From Streptomyces sp. T39 (lineage in GTDB: Bacteria > Actinomycetota > Actinomycetes > Streptomycetales > Streptomycetaceae): a stretch of 49,665 nt of DNA. The DNA lies in NCBI RefSeq assembly GCF_008042045.1, contig NZ_RDBP01000012.1:2784227-2833891 (forward strand), read 5' to 3'. The notes below the pieces were generated by a model. It searched no databases, was not told where the DNA came from, and worked only from the letters and a program-made list of their open reading frames with translations. Below are positions 43,721-49,665 of this stretch, piece after piece. The number at the start of each line of letters is the position of its first letter. Positions within the stretch are counted from its first letter, which is position 1. A program made the translations under genes and the position numbers.

Positions 43721-44947
43721 TCAGGAACCGACGCTCACCGTGAAGCGCCGCGGGTTGCCGTCGTGCGCGGCGCCCGAGACGTCCGGCTGCCCGTCCGGGC
43801 GGACGTCGTCGTACGGGAAGGCGTAGCCGATCGGGGAGTTGGCGTGGACGATCCGTGACCAGTGGTTGGTGGCCGGGTCGCGGTAGTAGTCGGCCGCGGT
43901 CGCGCCGTTCGGCTGGTCGGGGTGGGTGAGCAGGGTGCTCCGGTTGAACGCGGCCGCGATCCGGGCGAGCAGCGCCTTCTTGTCGTCGGAGTCCGACGGG
44001 TTGTTGGTGAACGGCCCGTGGTTGCAGGTGAAGACGTCCCGCGAGACGGGCTTGGGAAAGGTGTGGCCGCCGGGGAACGTCAGGGTGTCGCCGCTGACCC
44101 GGCCGGCCAGCACGCCCCGTCCGCCCTGGAGGTCGACCCGCAGGTCGGTCGACCGGTACTTCTCCCAGACGCGGTCGATGTACCCGCTGAAGGCGTCCCG
44201 GAAGGGCATCTCGGCGGGGCGGTCGAAGTACGGCGCCATCAGCACCTGCGGGGAGATGGCCCGCAGCACCCTCCCGTCGCCGCCCCGGATCACCAGCCTG
44301 TCCCACGGCTGGCCGTCCCGTGCCGCCTGGGCGGCGAGGTCGGAGGCGATCCGCTCCAGCGCGCCGTCGGGCAGCGGGGCGACCGTGTGGGTGGCGTCGC
44401 CGGTGAGGGTGAGGCCGATGGGCAGCGCGGTGACCAGGTCGACGTAGCTGATGTTGGCGAAGAGCTGCTGCGCGTTGAAGGTGAACTCGCAGAACGACCA
44501 GATGCGGCCGTAGTTGGGGTCCGCGGGCGTGGCGAACGCCGGTTCCACCAGGGACGGGCCCGGGTTCACGAAGAAGTCCAGCTTCGCGTCGCGCACGAAG
44601 TACACCCGTGCGCCGAACATCCGCGGCAGCGTGAGCACCACCGGACCGGCGCCGGCGGGCTTCAGCGGGATCGCGCAGTCGACCGCCGGCGGGGTCATGG
44701 GGGCGGACGGGTTGGCCGGCTTGTAGACCCCGCCGTCGGGGCGCAGCATGACCCAGTCGCCGGTGCCGTCCTCGTGCCCGGTGACGTACGCGTGGACGGT
44801 GCCGGGCAGGGAGCGGTTCTCCAGGGCCAGCTCACAGGTGGCCGGCGCGGCGTCCGCCCGCGGGCTGAGAGCGCTTCCCCAGGCGGGGTAGGTGAGGGCG
44901 CCGGCGGTCGCGGCGGCGCCGGTGAGGAAGAGACGTCGGGATATCAC
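43721..44947 (-). CDS. Secreted beta-1,3-glucanase, glycoside hydrolase family 64
   Basis: A 408-aa laminaripentaose-producing-type beta-1,3-glucanase. A Tat signal, SRRLFLTGAAATAGALTYPA, exports the folded enzyme. The catalytic pair E154 (WSFCEFTFN) and D170 (ISYVDLVTALPIG) has the same 16-residue spacing as reported for the Streptomyces matensis enzyme. A thaumatin-like fold with paired cysteines is expected. GTG 44947 follows AGGAG and directly starts the Tat signal. It is divergent from the GH101 gene, with a perfect LacI-type operator between them. Confidence 0.92.
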   Translation of the reverse strand: MISRRLFLTGAAATAGALTYPAWGSALSPRADAAPATCELALENRSLPGTVHAYVTGHEDGTGDWVMLRPDGGVYKPANPSAPMTPPAVDCAIPLKPAGAGPVVLTLPRMFGARVYFVRDAKLDFFVNPGPSLVEPAFATPADPNYGRIWSFCEFTFNAQQLFANISYVDLVTALPIGLTLTGDATHTVAPLPDGALERIASDLAAQAARDGQPWDRLVIRGGDGRVLRAISPQVLMAPYFDRPAEMPFRDAFSGYIDRVWEKYRSTDLRVDLQGGRGVLAGRVSGDTLTFPGGHTFPKPVSRDVFTCNHGPFTNNPSDSDDKKALLARIAAAFNRSTLLTHPDQPNGATAADYYRDPATNHWSRIVHANSPIGYAFPYDDVRPDGQPDVSGAAHDGNPRRFTVSVGS

Positions 44948-45030
44948 GAGTCGACTCCTGGTGCTGTGGGGGGAGTTGTGTGGGGAGCGCCCACTCTCGC
45001 GAGGGCGGGCGCTCACGTCAAGAGTTATGA

Positions 45031-45046
45031 CTGAGAGCGCTCTCAG
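45031..45046. promoter_or_regulatory. LacI-type operator between GH64 and GH101 genes
   Basis: CTGAGAGCGCTCTCAG is a perfect 16-bp palindrome with a central CG, very similar to the sugar-regulator boxes (GGGAGCGCTCCC type) of Streptomyces polysaccharide-degradation genes. CATAAC just beside it on the minus strand may be the GH64 -10. It differs from the 34477 palindrome, so another LacI-type protein may act here. Confidence 0.7.
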
Positions 45047-45178
45047 AAATCTCCCCGGCTTCACAAGTCGACGGCTCGGCACCCCACTTGGACGGAACGG
45101 ACGGGGTTGTTGGACTGCCGGGGCCCTGCGCGTCCACCGTCGTTGACGCCCCCGGAACCCGGCACTACCCAGGTCCCC

Positions 45179-48100
45179 ATGCCTCGTAGACTCCGTGCGG
45201 CGTGCGCGCTCGCCGCCGCTTCCAGTGCCGTGTTCGCCCTGGCCGGGCCCGCCTCACCGGCCACGGCCCGCACCGAGGGCCCCGCCGCGGTGAGCCCCGC
45301 GGACGCCGGGCCCCTCATCACCTCCGCCGCGCTCTCGGTGCGCGTCGCCGACGACTTCCCGAGGGTGCTCGCGTACACCGACCGCGCGAGCGGCGCCACC
45401 CTGCTCGGCAGCACCCGGCCGGTCACCGCGGTCACCCTCAACGGCACGGCGTACCCGGTACGGCTCACCGGCGCACCCCGCACCACGCCCTCTGCCGCGC
45501 ACTACACCCTCGGCTTCGACGCCCTTCCGGGCGTGGAGATCGACGCCACCCTCTCGGTCCGCGGACGTGCCGTGACGTTCGCGGTGACCGCGGTCCGCGA
45601 CACCGCGGCGTTCCGGGTGGGCACCGTCGACGTACCCGGACACGACCTGGTGTCGGTCGGCAGCACCGAGGAGGGCGCGGCCACCGCCTTCACCCGGCTC
45701 GACCCGGACTCCACCCGCACCGCCGACGTCTTCGCCGCCGTCACCGCCGGCACCCCGGCCGACGCCGCCCCCGTCGGCGCCTCGTACGCCATCGTCAGCA
45801 CCGCCTCGCTCGCCGCCGCCGTCGAGTCGAACTCCTCGTACGACAGGCCCAGCGGGCCGACCGGCGGCGACGACGCCCGCTTCTGGCACCAGGCGCGCAA
45901 GGCGGCGGACGGCTCCGTGCGCGTCGGCGTCTCCTCCGGACAGTGGACCTACCGCGGCGACGGAGCGCCCGCACCGGAGAGCGGAGACGACCTGCCCTGG
46001 GCGAAGGTCGTCGTCACCCCCGACGCCAACGGCGACGAACGGGTGGACTGGCAGGACGGCGCGGTGGCCTTCCGCTCCATCGGTGTCACCGCACCCGGCA
46101 GCGAGGGCACCGCGGACCGGGTGATCACCCACATCCCCTTCAACTTCGCCAGCCAGGCCACCCACCCCTTCCTGCGCACCCTCGACGACGTGAAGCGCAT
46201 CTCGCTGGCCACCGACGGCCTCGGACAGCTCGCCGTCCTCAAGGGCTACGGCTCCGAGGGCCACGACTCCGCCCACCCCGACTACGGCGGCAACTACAAC
46301 AAGCGCGCGGGCGGCCTCGCCGACCTCAACAAGCTGCTCGCGGCCGGGGAGAAGTGGGGCGCGGAGTTCGGCGTCCACGTCAACGCCACCGAGTCCTACG
46401 CGGAGGCCCGCGCCTTCGACGAGGAGCTCGTCGACCGCACGAAGCCCGGCTGGAACTGGCTGGGCCAGAGCTACTACATCGACCAGCGCCGCGACCTCAA
46501 CAGCGGAGATCTCGCCCGCCGCTTCCAGCAGCTGCGCGACGAGACCCACCCCAATCTGAACTTCCTCTACATCGACGTCTACTACACCCACGGCTGGATC
46601 GCCGACAAGACGATCCAGGCCGTACGGAAGCAGGGCTGGACCGTCGGCACCGAGTGGGCGGACAAGTTCGAACGCGCCTCGCTCTGGTCCCACTGGGCCA
46701 ACGACCTCGACTACGGCGGCGCCACCAACAAGGGCCTCAACTCGCAGATCATCCGCTTCATCCGCAACGGCGAGAAGGACGTCTGGAACGACCACCCGGT
46801 GCTCGGCCAGAGTGCCCTGGAGGACTTCGAGGGCTGGACCGGCGAGAACGACTGGAACGCCTTCTACGACAACGTCTGGCGGCGCGACCTGCCCGCCAAG
46901 TACCTCCAGCAGGAGCGGATCACCCGCTGGAACGGCAACGACATCACCTTCACCGGCGGCCTGCGCGGCACCGTCGAGGACGGCCGCCGCACCTTCTACG
47001 ACCACGGCCGCAAGGTGCTCGACGGCGACCGCTATCTGCTCCCCTGGGACGGCGGCACGAAGCTGTACCACTACAACAAGGCCGGTGGCACGACCAGCTG
47101 GGAGGTCGGGGGGAGCCGTTCCTGGACCGTCCACCGGCTCACCGACAACGGACGCGTCAAGGCCGCCACCGTACGTCCCGTCGGCGGACGGATCACCCTG
47201 ACCGCCGAGGCGGGTCAGCCCTACGTCCTCCACCCCTCGCCCGCGCCCGAGCCGCGCGAGCCGCGCTGGGGCGAGGGCGGGCCCGTCGCCGACCCCGGCT
47301 TCAACGACGCCGCGCTCCGCGACTGGACCACCCGGGGCACCGTGGCACGCGACACCGACGACCACGGCCGCAACAGCGCCGCACTGACCGGCGGCGCCGC
47401 CGCCTCCGTCACCCAGCGGATCACCAGGCTGACCCCCGGCAGGCGCTACACCGCCTCCGCCTGGATCGAAGTCGAGCCGGGGAGCTCACGCCGCACCACG
47501 CTGTCCGTGGCCGGGCGGTCCGTCTCCGTGGAACGCTCCACCGTCCGCAACACGATCGCCGCCTCCGACTGGCACGGCACCCGTTTCCAGCGCGCCGCGG
47601 TGGCGTTCACCGCACCCGGGCGCACCGCGGCCCTGACGATCGCCGCGGAGGCGGGGAGCCCCGCCCGGGTACGCCTCGACGACGTGCGCGTGGTGGCCGG
47701 GGCGCCCCTGCCGAAGGCGGGCACGGTCGTCCACGAGGACTTCGAGGCCGTCGACCAGGGCTGGGGCCCCTTCCTCAAGGGCGATGCGGGCGGCGTCAAC
47801 GACCCCCGTACGCACATCGCCCGGCTGCACGCCCCGTACACCCAGGCCGGGTGGAACGGGAAGGCGATCGACGACGTGCTCGGCGGCGAGGAGTCCCTCA
47901 AGTCCCACGAGGAGAACGCCGGCCTCGTCTACCGCACCGCACCCTGGACCGTGCCCATGGAGGACGGGCACAGCTACCGGGTCGAGTACGCCTACCAGTC
48001 GAGCCACGCGGACGCCTACGAGTGGGTCACCGGCTACGACCGGGCCTCGGGTGACGCCGTGGAGCGGATCCGGACCGCCCTTCCGGCCCGGCGGACCACC

Positions 48101-49021
48101 GGGCACTTCTCCCAGACCGTCACCGCGGGCTGCGGCGACACCTGGACGGGGCTGCGCAAGCGCGCCGGCGCCCCCGACGGCGCGGACTTCGTGATGGACG
48201 GCTTCACCGTCACCGACCTCGGCCCCGCGGCCGGCCGGGCCGCCTGCGGCACTCTGTCCGTCACCGCCGCCGAGACCCTGGAGCCGGGCCGCCCGAACCC
48301 CGTCCGGGCGGTGTTCGCCAACGACGAGACGAGCGAGGCCCGTGACGTCGCCGTCGCCCTCACGCTGCCCGACGGCTGGACGGCGGCCCCCGACGGCCCG
48401 GTCGCCTTCGCCTCCGTCGCCCCCGGGGCGGAGGTCACCGCCGTCTGGCAGGTGACCCCGCCCGCCGACGCGCCCTACCGTGCCCACCCCGTCGGGGCCG
48501 CGGCCGCGTACACGGTCGGCGGCGCGGCGCGCGAGCTGACGGCCGCGGCCTCGGTGCGCACGCTGCCGCCCGCGCCCGCCACCGACACCTGGGCGAGCGA
48601 CCACGACTGGGTGTCGGCCGAGAACGGCTGGGGGCCCGTCGAGCGCGATCTGTCCAACGGGGGCACCGGCGCGGGCGACGGAACGCCGCTGCGGATCGGG
48701 GGAGTGGCGCACGAGAAGGGCATCGGCGCGCACGCGCCCTCCCGCATCCGCTACTACCTGGGCGGCCGGTGCACGTCCTTCACCGCCCACGTCGGCGTGG
48801 ACGACGCCCAGCCCACCCGGGGCAGCGTGCGCTTCTCGGTGCTGGCGGACGGAAACGAGAGGGCGGCGTCGCCGGTGCTGAAGGCCGCCGACGCCGCCTG
48901 GTCCCTGACCGCCGACGTGACAGGGGCCCGCTACGTCGAGCTGGTCGCCGGCGACGGCGGCGACGGGAACGGCAACGACCATGCCGACTGGGGCTCCGCC
49001 CGCTTCCACTGCGGCGGCTGA
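45179..49021 (+). CDS. Secreted glycoside hydrolase family 101-like enzyme (endo-alpha-N-acetylgalactosaminidase)
   Basis: A 1280-aa extracellular enzyme. A Sec signal (about 1-31) leads to a mutarotase-like beta-sandwich and a TIM barrel with LNFLYIDVYYTHGWIADKTI (putative nucleophile D466) and GWTVGTEWADKFERASLWSH (putative acid/base E492), then YGGATNKGLNSQIIRFIRNG and GQSALEDFEGWTGENDWNAF. Galactose-binding-like modules follow, then a NEW3 domain (VRAVFANDETSEARDVAVAL) and a C-terminal NPCBM domain (GVAHEKGIGAHAPSRIRYYL). Family members release the core disaccharide from mucin-type O-glycans. The catalytic spacing here (26) is shorter than the 32-33 I recall for characterised enzymes, so substrate identity is open. 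ATG 45179 starts the signal peptide; the ribosome site is weak. Confidence 0.85.
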   Translation: MPRRLRAACALAAASSAVFALAGPASPATARTEGPAAVSPADAGPLITSAALSVRVADDFPRVLAYTDRASGATLLGSTRPVTAVTLNGTAYPVRLTGAPRTTPSAAHYTLGFDALPGVEIDATLSVRGRAVTFAVTAVRDTAAFRVGTVDVPGHDLVSVGSTEEGAATAFTRLDPDSTRTADVFAAVTAGTPADAAPVGASYAIVSTASLAAAVESNSSYDRPSGPTGGDDARFWHQARKAADGSVRVGVSSGQWTYRGDGAPAPESGDDLPWAKVVVTPDANGDERVDWQDGAVAFRSIGVTAPGSEGTADRVITHIPFNFASQATHPFLRTLDDVKRISLATDGLGQLAVLKGYGSEGHDSAHPDYGGNYNKRAGGLADLNKLLAAGEKWGAEFGVHVNATESYAEARAFDEELVDRTKPGWNWLGQSYYIDQRRDLNSGDLARRFQQLRDETHPNLNFLYIDVYYTHGWIADKTIQAVRKQGWTVGTEWADKFERASLWSHWANDLDYGGATNKGLNSQIIRFIRNGEKDVWNDHPVLGQSALEDFEGWTGENDWNAFYDNVWRRDLPAKYLQQERITRWNGNDITFTGGLRGTVEDGRRTFYDHGRKVLDGDRYLLPWDGGTKLYHYNKAGGTTSWEVGGSRSWTVHRLTDNGRVKAATVRPVGGRITLTAEAGQPYVLHPSPAPEPREPRWGEGGPVADPGFNDAALRDWTTRGTVARDTDDHGRNSAALTGGAAASVTQRITRLTPGRRYTASAWIEVEPGSSRRTTLSVAGRSVSVERSTVRNTIAASDWHGTRFQRAAVAFTAPGRTAALTIAAEAGSPARVRLDDVRVVAGAPLPKAGTVVHEDFEAVDQGWGPFLKGDAGGVNDPRTHIARLHAPYTQAGWNGKAIDDVLGGEESLKSHEENAGLVYRTAPWTVPMEDGHSYRVEYAYQSSHADAYEWVTGYDRASGDAVERIRTALPARRTTGHFSQTVTAGCGDTWTGLRKRAGAPDGADFVMDGFTVTDLGPAAGRAACGTLSVTAAETLEPGRPNPVRAVFANDETSEARDVAVALTLPDGWTAAPDGPVAFASVAPGAEVTAVWQVTPPADAPYRAHPVGAAAAYTVGGAARELTAAASVRTLPPAPATDTWASDHDWVSAENGWGPVERDLSNGGTGAGDGTPLRIGGVAHEKGIGAHAPSRIRYYLGGRCTSFTAHVGVDDAQPTRGSVRFSVLADGNERAASPVLKAADAAWSLTADVTGARYVELVAGDGGDGNGNDHADWGSARFHCGG

Positions 49022-49043
49022 AACCGCCTGCCGGCGCCCCCGG

Positions 49044-49080
49044 CCGCGCCCCCGTCCGCCGCCGGCGGAGGGGGGCGCGG
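49044..49080 (+). terminator. Terminator after the GH101 gene
   Basis: A 17-bp stem with one mismatch (49044-49060 with 49064-49080) around a GCC loop, 22 bases past the stop codon. The following 200 bases up to 49285 show no gene. Confidence 0.8.
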
Positions 49081-49285
49081 TCCCTGCGCGTAACCCGGCC
49101 GGCCCACGCATGACATCCTGCTGTGAGCGGCCTCTCATCTTCCCGCGTTGTGGGACTCGCACAATCCACGGCCGTCGTGAGCTGGTGGTTGGCGCTCGAC
49201 GCGGAATGGTTCTGTTGAAGCCCGACAGGAGAACGGTCGCGAGACTGTACGGAGTCAACGGCACGGTTTACGTGGTCGGCTCCTT

Positions 49286-49299
49286 AGGGTCGATGCATG
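49286..49299 (+). promoter_or_regulatory. -10 box and probable leaderless start of the carboxylase gene
   Basis: TAGGGT (49286-49291) lies 6 bases before ATG 49297, the same arrangement as at leuB. The GGG could alternatively serve as a weak ribosome site, so leaderless translation is an inference. Confidence 0.4.
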
Positions 49300-49665
49300 A
49301 CCGTTTTGGACCAGACCACCAGCAGCGAGCCGGCCGACGCACGTGGCCGGGTGGCCGAGCTGCATGCCCTGCGGGAGCAGGCGGAGCGCGGCCCGAGCGA
49401 CCGGGCGACCGAGGCGCAGCACGCGAAGGGCAAGCTGACGGCGCGTGAGCGGATCGCGCTGCTGCTGGACGAGGGTTCGTTCCGTGAGGTCGAGCAGTTG
49501 CGGCGGCATCGTGCGTCGGGGTTCGGTCTGGAGGCGAAGAAGCCGTACACGGACGGTGTGGTGACCGGCTGGGGCACGGTGGAGGGCCGGACGGTCTTCG
49601 TGTACGCGCATGATTTCCGGATCTTCGGCGGTGCGCTGGGCGAGGCCCATGCGACGAAGATCCAC
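49297..49665 (+). CDS. accB: Acyl-CoA carboxylase beta (carboxyltransferase) subunit, partial
   Basis: The first 123 residues of a carboxyltransferase of the propionyl/acetyl-CoA carboxylase beta family; the frame runs off the window. Hallmarks are AQHAKGKLTARERIALLLDE, VTGWGTVEGRTVFVYAHDF and FGGALGEAHATKIH. The full protein is expected to be about 530 aa and to transfer the carboxyl group from biotin of the alpha subunit to acetyl- or propionyl-CoA, supplying malonyl- and methylmalonyl-CoA for fatty acids and polyketides. In Streptomyces the position next to this branched-chain cluster belongs to accB (with accE downstream), but pccB-type specificity cannot be excluded from this fragment. 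Confidence 0.85.
   Translation, partial: MTVLDQTTSSEPADARGRVAELHALREQAERGPSDRATEAQHAKGKLTARERIALLLDEGSFREVEQLRRHRASGFGLEAKKPYTDGVVTGWGTVEGRTVFVYAHDFRIFGGALGEAHATKIH

Overview
The window is high-GC actinobacterial DNA, almost certainly a Streptomyces core-chromosome segment. The evidence is strong G/C bias at third codon positions, many GTG starts, long perfect-stem terminators without T-tracts, TAGNNT-type -10 boxes, Tat/Sec-secreted glycosidases, and a gene order (ilvB-ilvN-ilvC-serA ... proline catabolism ... leuB, ilvE ... cimA ... acyl-CoA carboxylase beta) that I recall from Streptomyces genomes. I saw no rRNA, tRNA, prophage, insertion sequence or CRISPR array.

Layout. 0-8.4 kb: a serine beta-lactamase-like hydrolase with a damaged 5' end, a 57-aa small protein, a large LuxR-type (LAL) regulator, a PQQ-type sugar dehydrogenase lipoprotein, an aldo/keto reductase and a D-2-hydroxyacid dehydrogenase. 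8.5-11.7 kb: a membrane PAS-GGDEF-EAL protein whose EAL half looks degenerate. 11.7-17.2 kb: the branched-chain amino acid cluster ilvB-ilvN-ilvC, preceded by a 13-codon leader peptide and attenuator, then serA. 17.3-19.6 kb: a divergent MFS exporter/TetR pair with repeats between them. 19.6-23.6 kb: a PucR-type regulator and the proline catabolic pair (proline dehydrogenase, P5C dehydrogenase). 23.7-25.3 kb: small proteins and a DUF1206 membrane protein. 25.3-27.7 kb: leuB and ilvE. 28.0-32.2 kb: an operon of fused UreA-UreB, an atypical UreC, an agmatine deiminase and a TetR regulator. 32.5-34.3 kb: cimA with its own Ile-rich leader peptide and attenuator. 34.5-49.0 kb: a secretion region with a LacI regulator, a GH3 glucosidase, a Gly-rich membrane protein, a subtilase, YceI, a small M15-like zinc peptidase, a GH64 beta-1,3-glucanase and a GH101 enzyme. 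The window ends inside an acyl-CoA carboxylase beta-subunit gene.

How the genes work together. ilvBNC, leuB, ilvE and cimA supply isoleucine, valine and leucine. Two of these transcription units, ilvB and cimA, carry short leader peptides rich in the end-product codons followed by intrinsic terminators, which implies ribosome-mediated attenuation. The PucR regulator plus PRODH/P5CDH converts proline to glutamate. The urease-like/agmatine deiminase operon is the most intriguing unit. Agmatine deiminase makes N-carbamoylputrescine, a mono-substituted urea, and the co-transcribed UreC keeps the nickel ligands but has lost the flap cysteine and other substrate-pocket residues, so it may act on that ureido compound rather than on urea.

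Caution on sequence integrity. Two perfect inverted duplications (207-bp arms at 1-474; 94-bp arms at 39286-39379 and 40639-40732) replace the 5' end of one gene and the 3' end of another with inverted copies of the same gene. They may be assembly or library fold-back artefacts. Start codons were chosen by ribosome-binding site and family alignment; domain and family assignments come from motif recognition without database searches.
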